64,000 nt of DNA from Candidatus Saccharimonadota bacterium (lineage in GTDB: Bacteria; Patescibacteriota; Saccharimonadia; Saccharimonadales; Saccharimonadaceae): positions 1 through 64,000 of the forward strand of contig JAFYAV010000002.1 in assembly GCA_017540545.1 (NCBI GenBank). Direction: 5' to 3'. A program made the position numbers and the translations under genes. Position 1 is the first letter of the stretch. Every line of letters begins with the position of its first letter. The notes under the pieces were generated by a model. It was not told the DNA's origin. It saw only the letters and a list, made by a program, of their open reading frames with translations, and searched no databases. Below are positions 34,240 to 42,945 of this stretch, piece after piece.

Positions 34240-34340
34240 TTGACAAAAAGAGGTCGTCCGTGCTATAATTCGTCTCGTATATTATCAAAGTAACAGTCGC
34301 ATTGGCGCAAGAGGTACTGGTCCGTCGCCCGACGGATACC
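34240..34340 (+). promoter_or_regulatory. Promoter and leader hairpin of the rplC-rpsH operon
   Basis: TTGACA at 34240-34245, an 18-bp spacer and TGCTATAAT with the hexamer at 34264-34269. The leader of about 105 nt contains the perfect hairpin TCCGTCG/CGACGGA at 34321-34336, extended by GG/CC at 34319-34340. In other bacteria the S10 operon leader is bound by L4; whether this hairpin does that is unknown. Confidence 0.7.
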
Positions 34341-34382
34341 ACTCATAAGCCAATCGATTTTAATGGGAAAGGACGCCCACAG

Positions 34383-35003
34383 ATGAAAATCATCCTCGGC
34401 ACCAAGATTGGTATGACCCAGATCATCGGTGAAGACGGTGTAGTTACACCTGTAACTATCCTTCAAGCCGGCCCATGCACGGTGACTCAGACTAAGTCTG
34501 TCGAAAAAGACGGCTATAGCGCAGTGCAGTTGGCATATGGTCAGGGTAAGAATCTGAGCAAGGCCGTGTCCGGACACGTCAAAAAATCCGGAAAAGATAT
34601 CAACCCTAAACACATCCGTGAATTCCGCGTCGAGAATATCCCAGAAGATGTCACGCTTGGTAGCGAAATCACCGTCGCTAGCTTTACGCTTGGCGATAAG
34701 GTCCAAGTTACAGGTACGAGCAAAGGTAAGGGCTTTGCCGGTACCGTTAAGCGCCACAACTTCATGGAATCTCGTAACACGCACGGTTTCAAAGGTGACA
34801 TCCGCAAGGTTGGTTCCATTGGTTCCATGTATCCCCAGAAGGTCTTCAAGGGCAAGAAGATGGCTGGTCGCATGGGTCATGACCGTGTAACCGTCAAAAA
34901 CCTCGTTGTCTCCTATATCGACACCGATCACAACCTGATTGGCCTCAAAGGCGCAGTGCCTGGTCCAAACAAAGGTCTCGTAATGGTGGAGGGAAAGGAC
35001 TAA
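34383..35003 (+). CDS. rplC: 50S ribosomal protein L3 (uL3)
   Basis: L3 nucleates 50S assembly and reaches the peptidyl-transferase centre with its long loop. The ATG at 34383 follows GGGAAAGGA and gives the conserved MKIILGTKIGMTQ start; an upstream TTG frame start at 34302 is inside the leader. The 206 residues include the KGKGFAGTVKRHNF segment and the GRMGHDRVTVKN block. It is the first gene of the rplC-rpsH operon, one base before rplD. Confidence 0.97.
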   Translation: MKIILGTKIGMTQIIGEDGVVTPVTILQAGPCTVTQTKSVEKDGYSAVQLAYGQGKNLSKAVSGHVKKSGKDINPKHIREFRVENIPEDVTLGSEITVASFTLGDKVQVTGTSKGKGFAGTVKRHNFMESRNTHGFKGDIRKVGSIGSMYPQKVFKGKKMAGRMGHDRVTVKNLVVSYIDTDHNLIGLKGAVPGPNKGLVMVEGKD

Positions 35004-35004
35004 T

Positions 35005-35616
35005 ATGGCAGAAGCAAAATTGAATAAAGACGTATTTGGTCTTTCCGTCGATAATCATGAGCTAGTCAAACTCGCCTATGATGTTTATCTAGCAAACAGC
35101 CGTAGCTCTCACGCTAAAACTCTTAAGCGTGGCGAAGTCCGCGGTGGCGGTAAAAAACCATGGAAGCAGAAAGGTACTGGTCGCGCCCGCTTCGGCAGCA
35201 CCCGCAACCCAATCTGGCGTCATGGTGGTGTAGCTTTCGGTCGCACCGGCGAAGAAAACTTCACCAAGAAAATCAGCAAGAGCGCAAAGCTTCAGGCCGT
35301 TCGCCAAGCTTTGAGCATGCAGAATCAAGACAAGAACGTTGTCGTAATCGACACTTTCGCTTGTCCAAAGGGTAAGGTTAAAGAAACTCTCGCTATGTTC
35401 GAAAAGAACAAAATTGACGCAAATCAAAACATTCTTCTCGTCGTGAGCGAAAAGGACGAACTCGTACATCGCGCAACCAACAACGTTGCTAACCTCAAGG
35501 TTGTTCGCCCAACCTACCTCAACGTATTCGATATTCTCAACGCCGACAAAATTGTCATTACTGAGAAATCATTACCAATTATCGAAAACTGGCTTATCGG
35601 AAAGGAGAACGCATAA
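35005..35616 (+). CDS. rplD: 50S ribosomal protein L4 (uL4)
   Basis: L4 lines the exit tunnel and in many bacteria represses its own operon. The 203 residues contain the tunnel loop region GGGKKPWKQKGTGRARFGS and the C-terminal LNVFDILNADKIVITEKSL block. Its last base is shared with the rplW start. Confidence 0.97.
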   Translation: MAEAKLNKDVFGLSVDNHELVKLAYDVYLANSRSSHAKTLKRGEVRGGGKKPWKQKGTGRARFGSTRNPIWRHGGVAFGRTGEENFTKKISKSAKLQAVRQALSMQNQDKNVVVIDTFACPKGKVKETLAMFEKNKIDANQNILLVVSEKDELVHRATNNVANLKVVRPTYLNVFDILNADKIVITEKSLPIIENWLIGKENA

Positions 35617-35951
35617 TGTTAATTCGTCCTATCGCAACCGAAAAAGCCTATCATGAGCAAACCAAGCGCGGTTATATGTTTGTCGTCCCAGATAACGCAA
35701 GCAAACAAGCCGTCGCCAAACAGGTTTCCGAACAATTTAACGTAACAGTCACTTCCGTTCGTATCAGCGTGCGCAAAGGTAAAGCAACTCGCTTCAGCCG
35801 TGGTAAGCATGCATATCCTGGTACAACTTATCGTCAAGATAAGAAAATCGCTTTCGTCACTTTGAAGGAAGGCGATAAAATTAAAGTCTTCGACGAGGAG
35901 CCAGTAGCAGAAGCTGACGATAAGAAATCCGACAAGAAAGGGGATAAATAA
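35616..35951 (+). CDS. rplW: 50S ribosomal protein L23 (uL23)
   Basis: L23 sits at the tunnel exit and docks trigger factor and SRP. The 111 residues include LIRPIATEKAY and the SVRISVRKGKATR strand. A charged Asp/Lys tail of about 15 residues extends beyond the usual end. It overlaps both neighbours by one base. Confidence 0.96.
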   Translation: MLIRPIATEKAYHEQTKRGYMFVVPDNASKQAVAKQVSEQFNVTVTSVRISVRKGKATRFSRGKHAYPGTTYRQDKKIAFVTLKEGDKIKVFDEEPVAEADDKKSDKKGDK

Positions 35952-36787
35952 TGGCTATTAAAGCATATCGCCCAACTACGCCGGCCCAACGTCAGAAAAC
36001 AACCCAAGATTTTGATCAGATTACTACTCGTAAACCACTCAAAAGCTTGGTTAAGAGCAAAAAACAACAAGCCGGTAAGAATAACTCCGGTCGCATTACG
36101 GTTCGCCATCGTGGTGGCGGCGTCAAGCGTCATTACCGTATCTTGACTCACAATCTTCCAGCAGGTCTTACCCTCAAGATTGAAGAGATTGAGTACGATC
36201 CAAACCGTAGCGCACGTATTGCTCGCGTCAAAGACCAGAACGGCGTATATTACTATATTCTCGCCGATACCAACATGACTAAAGGTGCCGAGATTCAAAC
36301 TGGCGACGAAGCTCCAATTGAGACTTCTAACCGCATGGCTCTCGAGCAAATCCCAGTTGGTACTCAGGTTTACGCAATTGAATTAACTCCGGGTAAAGGT
36401 GCTCAAATGGTTCGCGCCGCTGGCGCTTCCGCTCAGCTCATGGCTAAAGAGAACGGTTATGCCACTCTTCGTATGCCATCTGGCGAAGTCCGCAAGGTTT
36501 TGACCACTTGTATTGCAAGCATTGGTACCGTAGGTAACGTTCAGCATCAAAACATCAAGATCGGTTCTGCTGGCCGCAAACGCCGCAAAGGCATTCGCCC
36601 AACCGTTCGTGGTGTTGTCATGAACGCCTGCGATCACCCTCACGGTGGTGGTGACGGTGGCCGTCACGGTTCCGGTAAAGCTCCACGTACTCCATGGGGT
36701 CAGCTCACCTTGGGTTACCGCACTCGTCATAATAAGAAAACTAACAAGATGATTGTTCGCAGTCGTCATGAAGGAAAAAGGAGATAG
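35951..36787 (+). CDS. rplB: 50S ribosomal protein L2 (uL2)
   Basis: L2 is needed for subunit association and peptidyl-transferase activity. The 278 residues are full length. GRITVRHRGGGVKRHYR is near residue 50 and the conserved HPHGGGDGGRH loop, with the functionally important histidine, is near 226-236. It lies in normal S10-operon order. Confidence 0.98.
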   Translation: MAIKAYRPTTPAQRQKTTQDFDQITTRKPLKSLVKSKKQQAGKNNSGRITVRHRGGGVKRHYRILTHNLPAGLTLKIEEIEYDPNRSARIARVKDQNGVYYYILADTNMTKGAEIQTGDEAPIETSNRMALEQIPVGTQVYAIELTPGKGAQMVRAAGASAQLMAKENGYATLRMPSGEVRKVLTTCIASIGTVGNVQHQNIKIGSAGRKRRKGIRPTVRGVVMNACDHPHGGGDGGRHGSGKAPRTPWGQLTLGYRTRHNKKTNKMIVRSRHEGKRR

Positions 36788-36790
36788 TCT

Positions 36791-37081
36791 ATGTCTAGAT
36801 CTCTCAAAAAGGGGCCTTATGTGGACGCCAAGCTTCAGAAAAAGATTGAAGCGCTTTCCGCTGAGGACCGCACTATTATCAAGACCTGGGCTCGTGAATC
36901 CACTATCAGCCCAGAAATGGTTAGCCGCACCATCGCTGTTCACAATGGTCGTGTCCATGTTCCTGTATTTGTTACGGAAAACATGGTTGGTCATAAGCTC
37001 GGCGAATTTGCTCCGACTCGTAAATTTAAGCGCCATGGCGGCAAGAAAGCCGCTGAGGCCGCAGCAAAGAAGGGAGCATAA
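36791..37081 (+). CDS. rpsS: 30S ribosomal protein S19 (uS19)
   Basis: S19 forms a complex with S13 in the 30S head. It begins [14 protein letters not shown] and contains the invariant [27 protein letters not shown] region, read here in pieces. The 96 residues end in an Ala/Lys-rich tail. Confidence 0.97.
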   Translation: MSRSLKKGPYVDAKLQKKIEALSAEDRTIIKTWARESTISPEMVSRTIAVHNGRVHVPVFVTENMVGHKLGEFAPTRKFKRHGGKKAAEAAAKKGA

Positions 37082-37084
37082 TCT

Positions 37085-37498
37085 ATGGCTACTAAAACTG
37101 CACATGCATATATCAAGGGCGTTGACAGCCAGCCGCGCAAAGTTAGCATTGTCGCTAGCCTAGTTCGCGACCGCTACGTCGCAGACGCCGTGATTATTCT
37201 CGAGAATACACCGCGCCGCGCCGCTAAGGCTGTTCGCAAGGCAATTGAGTCCGCCACCGCTAACCTACTCCAAAGCGGAAGCATCGATACTAAGACCATC
37301 GCAATTAACCGCATCTCGGTTACTGCAGGCACTCGTATGCGCCGCTATGTTCCAGCAAGCCGCGGTCGCGCATTACCATTTGAAAAGATTTCATCCAACA
37401 TCTTCGTTGAGGTCGTAGGCGAAGAGAAGCAAAAGAAGACTGCTGAGAAAAAAGCTGATTCGAAGGCAGACAAGAAAGAAGAAAAGGAGAAAAAGTAA
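37085..37498 (+). CDS. rplV: 50S ribosomal protein L22 (uL22)
   Basis: L22 lines the exit tunnel with its beta hairpin. The core is normal, with PRKVSIVASLVRDR, a NTPRRAAKAVRKAI helix and the MRRYVPASRGRA tunnel tip. The last 20 or so residues are a Lys/Glu tail beyond the usual end. rpsC starts immediately after the stop. Confidence 0.96.
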   Translation: MATKTAHAYIKGVDSQPRKVSIVASLVRDRYVADAVIILENTPRRAAKAVRKAIESATANLLQSGSIDTKTIAINRISVTAGTRMRRYVPASRGRALPFEKISSNIFVEVVGEEKQKKTAEKKADSKADKKEEKEKK

Positions 37499-38125
37499 AT
37501 GGGTCAGAAAGTAAACCCAGTAAGCTACCGTCTCCAGGTCAATAAGAACTGGAGCAGCAAGTGGTTCTCCCGCAAGGCTGACTTCAAGAATTGGCTCATC
37601 GAAGATGTCAAAATCCGTGAAGTTATCGAGAATCGCTTCAAGAGTCGCCCAACTATCGATCGTATCGGTATTGAGCGCAGCCCAAACCTCACCACGATTA
37701 CAATTCGCACTGCTAAGGCAGGTGCCGTCATCGGGAAACAGGGCGCGGGTATAAATGAGCTCAAGAAAGAACTCGAAAAAGTCACCAACGCTCCTCTCCG
37801 CATCAATGTCGAAGAGGTCAAGAAGCCAGAACTCAGCGCAAAGCTTGTTGCTGAAAATATCGGCTTCCAGCTCGGTAAGCGTATGAATTTCCGTCGCGCC
37901 GTCAAAATGGCATGCGCCTCCACAATGAATGCTGGTGCAAAAGGTATTCGCGTTGAGGTCGCCGGCCGTCTAAATGGCGCCGAAATGTCTCGTCGAGAGA
38001 AGTTTATTGAGGGCTCCGTACCTCTACATACTCTTCGCGCAGACATCGATTTCTATGTCGAACACGCTAAGACTATTGCTGGCATTGTTGGCGTAAAGGT
38101 TTGGATTTATAAGGGGGAGAAATAA
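37499..38125 (+). CDS. rpsC: 30S ribosomal protein S3 (uS3)
   Basis: S3 forms the mRNA entry site with S4 and S5. It begins GQKVNPVSYRLQVNKNW, has a KH domain with VIGKQGAGINELKKEL near 78-92, and ends after AGIVGVKVWIYKGEK. The length of 208 residues is typical. Confidence 0.97.
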   Translation: MGQKVNPVSYRLQVNKNWSSKWFSRKADFKNWLIEDVKIREVIENRFKSRPTIDRIGIERSPNLTTITIRTAKAGAVIGKQGAGINELKKELEKVTNAPLRINVEEVKKPELSAKLVAENIGFQLGKRMNFRRAVKMACASTMNAGAKGIRVEVAGRLNGAEMSRREKFIEGSVPLHTLRADIDFYVEHAKTIAGIVGVKVWIYKGEK

Positions 38126-38127
38126 TC

Positions 38128-38547
38128 ATGGCACTTACTCAACCGCGCAAAGAAGCGCACCGCAAAGTTCGCAAAGGAAAGAATGAGGGAACCGCTAGCC
38201 GCTGCAACACTGTTGCTTTCGGCGAATTCGGCCTCATGAGCCTTGATAACGAACGCATCAATGGCCGCCAAATCGAGGCAGCCCGCCAAGCAATCACTCG
38301 TTATGTCAAACGTGGCGGTAAAATCTGGATTCGCATCTTCCCACACATCCCAGTCACCAAGAAGCCTCTTGATGTAAAGATGGGTAGCGGTAAAGGCGAA
38401 CCACAATACCACGTTGCCAAGGTGAAAGCCGGCACCGTAATGTTCGAAATTGCAGATGTGACCGAAGCACAAGCAAAAGAGGCACTACGCCTTGCTTCGC
38501 ACAAACTTCCAGTTCGCTGCAAGATCATAAGGAAAGAGGAGCTCTAA
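38128..38547 (+). CDS. rplP: 50S ribosomal protein L16 (uL16)
   Basis: L16 organises the A-site tRNA region of the large subunit. The 139 residues include RKVRKGKNEGTASRCNTVAFGEFGL, the IWIRIFPHIPVTKKPLDVKMGSGKG block read in parts, and the HKLPVRCKI end. It lies in canonical order before rpmC. Confidence 0.97.
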   Translation: MALTQPRKEAHRKVRKGKNEGTASRCNTVAFGEFGLMSLDNERINGRQIEAARQAITRYVKRGGKIWIRIFPHIPVTKKPLDVKMGSGKGEPQYHVAKVKAGTVMFEIADVTEAQAKEALRLASHKLPVRCKIIRKEEL

Positions 38548-38548
38548 T

Positions 38549-38764
38549 ATGGCAGAGAAGAAAACTGACAAAAAAGCCGTCAAAGAAGCTAAAACCATCA
38601 GCAAACTTCCTCTTGATGAGCAACTCGCCGAAAAACGCGCAGAGCTCTTGATTGCTCAGCAAGGTCTCGGTTCTACACTTCAGAACCCACACCGCATCAA
38701 AGCGATTAAGAAAGAAATAGCACGTATTTTAACGCAAATTAACGCCACGAAAGGAGATAAGTAA
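38549..38764 (+). CDS. rpmC: 50S ribosomal protein L29 (uL29)
   Basis: L29 is a small two-helix protein near the tunnel exit. The 71 residues carry a charged N-terminal extension before the core, LDEQLAEKRAELLIAQQG and NPHRIKAIKKEIARILTQ. Its last base is shared with the rpsQ start. Confidence 0.94.
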   Translation: MAEKKTDKKAVKEAKTISKLPLDEQLAEKRAELLIAQQGLGSTLQNPHRIKAIKKEIARILTQINATKGDK

Positions 38765-39066
38765 TGGCACGCACACTTACTGGAGTAGTGTCCTCGGACA
38801 AGCGTGACAAGACGATTACTGTCGAAATCACCTCTCGTGAGACGCATCCAATCTACAAGAAGCAGTACTCCAAAACCCGTAAGTATACCGCTCACGATGA
38901 AAAGAATGCTGCTCATGAAGGCGACGTCGTCATGATTGCCGAAGGCCGCCCAATCAGCAAAACTAAGACCTGGTCTCTCGTTAAGATTATCGAGAAGAGC
39001 CATGGCAAAGTCGAACTCAAAGAAGAAGTCACTCAGGTCGAAAGTGACGAGAAAGAGGAGAAATAA
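38764..39066 (+). CDS. rpsQ: 30S ribosomal protein S17 (uS17)
   Basis: S17 is an early-binding OB-fold protein. It starts ARTLTGVVSSDKRDKTITVEI and contains KKQYSKTRKYTAHDE and GDVVMIAEGRPISKTKTW. An acidic and lysine-rich tail of about 15 residues follows. The length is 100 residues. Confidence 0.96.
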   Translation: MARTLTGVVSSDKRDKTITVEITSRETHPIYKKQYSKTRKYTAHDEKNAAHEGDVVMIAEGRPISKTKTWSLVKIIEKSHGKVELKEEVTQVESDEKEEK

Positions 39067-39069
39067 TAA

Positions 39070-39438
39070 ATGATTCAACAAGAAACCCGTTTGAAAGTTG
39101 CCGATAACAGCGGCGCCAAGGAGCTTGGCGTAATCCGCGTTCTCGGCGGCACTCGCGCTCGTTATGCGCATGTCGGCGATATCGTAACCTGCTCAGTAAA
39201 GGACGCATCCCCAACTGGCAACGTTAAGAAAAAAGCCGTCGTACGCGCCGTTATCGTACGTACGCGCGCAACCATTCGCCGTCCTGATGGATCAACGATC
39301 CGCTTTGATGATAATGCGGCCGTTCTCGTCAACGACGACAAGACCCCTAAAGGTACCCGCGTCTTCGGTCCAGTTCCGCGCGAACTTCGCGACCTTGGCT
39401 ACGCAAAGATTATTAGCTTAGCTCCGGAGGTACTATAA
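39070..39438 (+). CDS. rplN: 50S ribosomal protein L14 (uL14)
   Basis: L14 contributes to intersubunit bridges. The 122 residues begin [19 protein letters not shown] and contain the [17 protein letters not shown] and [14 protein letters not shown] segments. It is full length and overlaps rplX by one base. Confidence 0.98.
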   Translation: MIQQETRLKVADNSGAKELGVIRVLGGTRARYAHVGDIVTCSVKDASPTGNVKKKAVVRAVIVRTRATIRRPDGSTIRFDDNAAVLVNDDKTPKGTRVFGPVPRELRDLGYAKIISLAPEVL

Positions 39439-39758
39439 TGGGTGTACGTATTAAAACCGGCGATACCGTAAAAGTTATCTCTGGCAGCAACAAAGGTGCG
39501 ACTGGCAAAGTTGTTAAAGTCGCTCCATCCGAAAACAAAGTATTCGTAGAAGGTCTCGGCAATCGCACGCGCCACATGCGCGCCAGTGCTTATCGCCAGG
39601 CTGGCAAGAAAGATATTCAAGTCGGCATCGATGCAAGTAATGTTGCGCTCGTAATTGACACTAAAGCTGGCACCACCAGCCGCGTTGGTTACGGCAAAGA
39701 CAAAGACGGCAAAACCGTCCGCATCGCCCGCCAAGCTAATAACCGGGAGATTAAATAA
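39438..39758 (+). CDS. rplX: 50S ribosomal protein L24 (uL24)
   Basis: L24 is a KOW-domain assembly initiator. The GDTVKVISGSNKGATGKVVKV start is the KOW motif. The 106 residues cover the core, and the usual C-terminal zinc-type cysteines are absent. It overlaps rplE by one base. Confidence 0.95.
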   Translation: MGVRIKTGDTVKVISGSNKGATGKVVKVAPSENKVFVEGLGNRTRHMRASAYRQAGKKDIQVGIDASNVALVIDTKAGTTSRVGYGKDKDGKTVRIARQANNREIK

Positions 39759-40330
39759 TGGCCGAAACTAAATATGAAGCACGCCTCAAGACTCTCTATA
39801 AAAAAGAAATCGCAGAGGCTCTCAAGGAAGAACTCAAACTAGACAATATCAATCAGGTGCCAAAACTCGAAAAGGTAATTGTGACATCTGGTGTCGGCAA
39901 AAAGCGCGACGATAAGCGCTACACTGAAACTGTCGAATTGACATTAACGAAAATCACCGGCCAGGCAACCGTTAGTCGCCTCGCCAAGAAGTCGATCGCA
40001 CAGTTTAAAATCCGCAAAGGCATGGGCGCCCCAGTTGGCTATATGACCACTTTGCGCAACGACAAGATGTATGAATTCGTCGATCGCTTAATTAATATAG
40101 CTTTACCGCACGTACGCGATTTCCATGGCGTAAGCAACAAAGCCTTTGATGCTCGCGGCAATTATAGCCTCGGCCTCAAGGAACAAACCGTCTTCCCAGA
40201 AATTTCCTTCGAAGATGCTGCCGTTCTCCATGGTCTAGAAATCACATTTGTTATTAAAAACGGTTCACGCGAAGGGAGCATGAAATTGTTAGAAAAATTC
40301 GGCATGCCGTTTGAGAAGGAGGCAAAATAA
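39758..40330 (+). CDS. rplE: 50S ribosomal protein L5 (uL5)
   Basis: L5 binds 5S rRNA. The 190 residues contain [13 protein letters not shown], the [18 protein letters not shown] block, a [10 protein letters not shown] segment and the C-terminal GMPFEKE end. Spacing to rpsN is two bases. Confidence 0.97.
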   Translation: MAETKYEARLKTLYKKEIAEALKEELKLDNINQVPKLEKVIVTSGVGKKRDDKRYTETVELTLTKITGQATVSRLAKKSIAQFKIRKGMGAPVGYMTTLRNDKMYEFVDRLINIALPHVRDFHGVSNKAFDARGNYSLGLKEQTVFPEISFEDAAVLHGLEITFVIKNGSREGSMKLLEKFGMPFEKEAK

Positions 40331-40331
40331 T

Positions 40332-40601
40332 ATGGCTAAGAAATCAGCCGTCTTCCGTGACGAAAAACGCCGCAAAATGTATGAAAAATACGCTGCAAAG
40401 CGCGCAGAGCTTAAGGCTGCGGGCGACCTCGAAGGTCTCCAAAAGTTACCACGTAACTCTAGCCCGACTCGCCTCAAAAATCGCGACATGCTTGACGGTC
40501 GCCCACGTGGCTACATGCGCCGCTTCGGCCTCAGTCGTATCAATTTCCGCGAAAAAGCAAGCAAGGGTGAAATCCCTGGTGTAACAAAGAGTAGTTGGTA
40601 G
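40332..40601 (+). CDS. rpsN: 30S ribosomal protein S14 (uS14), zinc-free form
   Basis: S14 is part of the 30S head. The start is the ATG at 40332 following GGAGGCAA; an upstream frame start at 40311 lies within rplE. The 89 residues end in the conserved [17 protein letters not shown] block. The CxxC pairs of the zinc-binding form are absent, so it is the long, cysteine-free type. Confidence 0.95.
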   Translation: MAKKSAVFRDEKRRKMYEKYAAKRAELKAAGDLEGLQKLPRNSSPTRLKNRDMLDGRPRGYMRRFGLSRINFREKASKGEIPGVTKSSW

Positions 40602-40615
40602 GAAAGGAGAAGTAT

Positions 40616-41017
40616 ATGTCTATTCAAACAACCGATCCTGTAGCTGACATGCTTACTCGCATTCGTAACGCAATTGCAGTCGGCAAGACCGAAATCCGCG
40701 TCCCTACTAGCAAACTCAAATTTGCTGTCGCCGACAAGCTACAGAAAATTCATTATCTCGAAAAGGTCGAAATCGAAGAAGCTCAACCTCGCAGCATTCT
40801 CCATATCGTCATTAACGACGCTAATGGAGTCGCCCATATCAATGAGATCTCAAAGGTTTCTACCCCTGGTCGCCGCATTTATGCTGGCGTCAGCGAGATT
40901 CCGAAAGTCAAATCCGGCCGCGGAACCGTTTTGGTCTCCACGAGCAAAGGTATCATGACTGGCCAAGAAGCAGTCAAGAATAAGCTCGGCGGAGAAATCT
41001 TGGTCAAGGTTTGGTAA
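40616..41017 (+). CDS. rpsH: 30S ribosomal protein S8 (uS8)
   Basis: S8 binds 16S rRNA early and represses the spc operon in E. coli. The ATG at 40616 follows GAAAGGAG. The 133 residues begin MSIQTTDPVADMLTRIRNA and end in the STSKGIMTGQEAVKNKLGGEILVKVW region. Normally rplF follows; here a terminator closes the operon and about 11 kb of unrelated genes intervene. Confidence 0.97.
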   Translation: MSIQTTDPVADMLTRIRNAIAVGKTEIRVPTSKLKFAVADKLQKIHYLEKVEIEEAQPRSILHIVINDANGVAHINEISKVSTPGRRIYAGVSEIPKVKSGRGTVLVSTSKGIMTGQEAVKNKLGGEILVKVW

Positions 41018-41033
41018 GGACACGAGACTTGCA

Positions 41034-41064
41034 AAAAAATACCCCATAACAAGGGGTATTTTTT
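41034..41064 (+). terminator. Intrinsic terminator after rpsH
   Basis: AAAAAATACCCC at about 41034-41045 pairs with GGGGTATTTTTT at 41053-41064. It separates the ribosomal operon from the type VII locus. Confidence 0.88.
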
Positions 41065-41177
41065 GTAGGTGCAAGCCTAAACCTCAGTTTTATATCATAA
41101 AGGAAAGTGCAAACTCCGAAGCATATGTGGTATTCTTAATACAAGGAAGGAGGTAGAACTAACATTTCGAAGATTAT

Positions 41178-41540
41178 ATGAAAGAAGACGAGGAAGTGGG
41201 GGCCGCGATAAACGAAACGGAACTCGAAAATCTAAGTAGCGAAGTTTTAAACTACCGTAGGAGAATACTCAAAATTCTAAAAAGAGTGGATTCTTCAATG
41301 AATAGACTTAAGCGTAGCTATCAAGGTCCGCCTAGTTCGAAAATTATCGACAATTATGCGGAAATAAGAGAAGCATACCCGATAGTACAAGAAAATCTCA
41401 AAAACTATTCGGACGATTTCTTAGCCTTGATAGAAAAAATGCGCAATAATGAAAAAATCCTGAGCAATCTATACTTAGAATTTTCCGACAGAATCCAACA
41501 GCAAATCAATAATAACGATATTATGGATATATATAAATAA
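41178..41540 (+). CDS. Helical type VII locus protein, 120 aa
   Basis: This is the first gene of the type VII-like locus. The product is acidic at its N-terminus and then mostly long helices (EVLNYRRRILKILKRVDSSMNRLKRSYQG, read in parts), like the helical-hairpin accessory proteins of Ess systems. There is no WXG motif and no signal peptide. The in-frame ATG at 41178 is 25 nt from the only strong ribosome binding site (GGAAGGAGG, 41144-41152), so translation initiation here is unusual. A promoter with an extended -10 (TGGTATTCT) lies upstream at about 41131-41136. Confidence 0.65.
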   Translation: MKEDEEVGAAINETELENLSSEVLNYRRRILKILKRVDSSMNRLKRSYQGPPSSKIIDNYAEIREAYPIVQENLKNYSDDFLALIEKMRNNEKILSNLYLEFSDRIQQQINNNDIMDIYK

Positions 41541-41550
41541 AGGAGCATGA

Positions 41551-41865
41551 ATGAAACTAGCAATGGAACAGGCCACCATAGGCTACAGCAGAACAGGCGT
41601 AAACAGCCTAATGGAGAACATCAAAGCAAATGTAATTGATGACGCAACAAAACAAATGGAAGACGGCCTTAAAGACCTCGAGGACGCAATTGATGCAATA
41701 TGGGTAGGAAAATCGGCCGAACAATTCAAAGAAAATATGCGCAATGATAATAGAAAATTGCGCGCCGCAATGCAGCAGGTCTACCTAAGCATAAACGGCG
41801 AGACCAAAGAAGTTGGTCGTCAAATGGCACATGTAGACGAACAGTTAGTAGAAAAACGCGCATAA
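41551..41865 (+). CDS. WXG100-family protein, 104 aa
   Basis: Proteins of this family are the small secreted substrates or chaperone-like partners of type VII secretion. The 104 residues form a helix-turn-helix hairpin with W51-V52-G53 at the turn, in IDAIWVGKSAEQF, the defining WXG motif. The C-terminal half ends in a charged helix. The start has AAAGGAG upstream. It lies between other small helical genes in the same operon as the EssC-like ATPase further down. Confidence 0.85.
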   Translation: MKLAMEQATIGYSRTGVNSLMENIKANVIDDATKQMEDGLKDLEDAIDAIWVGKSAEQFKENMRNDNRKLRAAMQQVYLSINGETKEVGRQMAHVDEQLVEKRA

Positions 41866-41880
41866 TAAGGAGAAAGAAAA

Positions 41881-42348
41881 ATGGCAATCAAAGATGCAAT
41901 TACAGAAATTCAACATGCGGTAGAAGACGTAAACGCAAACGTAGATAGCGCAAACTCCAAAATACAGCAATCTATGCAGGCCTCCGGAAATGCTCTTTCC
42001 TATGGGCTAGACTTTGCCGGTATGGACGAAGCTAATATTTCTAAATTCCATGATGCGTTAGCGACATATCAGGTCAGAGTAAACGCAATCTTGTCCGGGT
42101 TGAACGCACAAAAGGGGCCAATTGAAGAAGCCTTTAAGGGCGAAGGATTAACTAATAGCATACAAACATTCTTCACCAACGCAAAGACTCTTCTGACAGC
42201 CTACGTAAAAACCATTGAAGTCGAAGAGAAATTAGTAATTGAGGCTAATGAAAACTGGAAAAAGGCCTCCGGAAGCCTTTCGACCGACATTACCGAAGAC
42301 GCCAATACTCTTCGCGCAGCCGCTGAAGGACTAGTGGTAGAGGAATAA
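41881..42348 (+). CDS. Helical type VII locus protein, 155 aa
   Basis: The 155 residues are almost entirely helical, with a central AQKGPIEEAFKGEGLTNSI loop and a final NWKKASGSLS segment. The length and helical content resemble the longer Ess accessory or LXG-chaperone proteins, but no canonical motif is visible. The start follows AAGGAGAA. It overlaps nothing and is followed one base later by the next gene. Confidence 0.65.
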   Translation: MAIKDAITEIQHAVEDVNANVDSANSKIQQSMQASGNALSYGLDFAGMDEANISKFHDALATYQVRVNAILSGLNAQKGPIEEAFKGEGLTNSIQTFFTNAKTLLTAYVKTIEVEEKLVIEANENWKKASGSLSTDITEDANTLRAAAEGLVVEE

Positions 42349-42349
42349 T

Positions 42350-42661
42350 ATGGCTTCAATTGATGGGTATCGAAGCGATATTCGCGATTATCATGACATC
42401 GAGGATAAGCTGAACAAGATAATCGAAGACCTAGATTCGGCATCGCAAAACGCAAAACGAATAAGTTACGAGGTAACTAATAACTATCGCATCGACGGTA
42501 ATTCTACGTCTATTGCGGATCGCGCCGATACCCTCAATAGTGATATAGATGAACTTAAAGAGCGACTTAGGCATAAGATAATCCCAGCCATTCATGACGC
42601 AATCTCCCATTCTTGGCGGGAAATCGAGAGGTTAGAAGAGGAAGAAGATGAAGATGATTAA
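42350..42661 (+). CDS. Helical type VII locus protein, 103 aa
   Basis: The protein has two long helices separated by a NYRIDGNSTSIADR turn, and a very acidic end (EEEEDEDD). The architecture is similar to DUF5082/YwqH-type proteins of type VII loci in Firmicutes, though I cannot confirm the family. Its end overlaps the following WXG100 gene by 14 bases, implying coupled translation. Confidence 0.65.
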   Translation: MASIDGYRSDIRDYHDIEDKLNKIIEDLDSASQNAKRISYEVTNNYRIDGNSTSIADRADTLNSDIDELKERLRHKIIPAIHDAISHSWREIERLEEEEDEDD

Positions 42662-42938
42662 ATATGCAGATACGGACGAGATGCGAGAAGTCTCAACCGA
42701 ACTGAAAGCGCTCGCCAGTGAGCTAGATGGCGAAATCAATATGCTTTATTCGCGCCTCTCTGAAGTCCCTACAATATCAAAGGAATGGGTGGGGAGCAAG
42801 GCGCAATTGTACTTTCGGCTCATATCTTATGACAAATGGCAATATATTAGCCTCTCGGATCATATATCAAGACTAGGCAATGAAATACTTCGAGAGGCAA
42901 AAGAGCTCGAAACGAGCATAAACAAGGATAAAAGGTAA
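42648..42938 (+). CDS. WXG100-family protein, 96 aa
   Basis: The 96 residues have the WXG100 helical-hairpin layout with W47-V48-G49 in SKEWVGSKAQLYF. An ATG six bases later (42654) is an alternative start. The AGAGGAAG sequence upstream lies in the previous gene. A second WXG100 protein in one locus is common, because these proteins often form heterodimers such as EsxA-EsxB. Confidence 0.85.
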   Translation: MKMIKYADTDEMREVSTELKALASELDGEINMLYSRLSEVPTISKEWVGSKAQLYFRLISYDKWQYISLSDHISRLGNEILREAKELETSINKDKR

Positions 42939-42945
42939 TTAAGCT

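Noticed and set aside
34302-34382. Longer start for rplC at a TTG
   Set aside because: It would translate the leader hairpin; L3 proteins begin at MKIILGTKIGMTQ.
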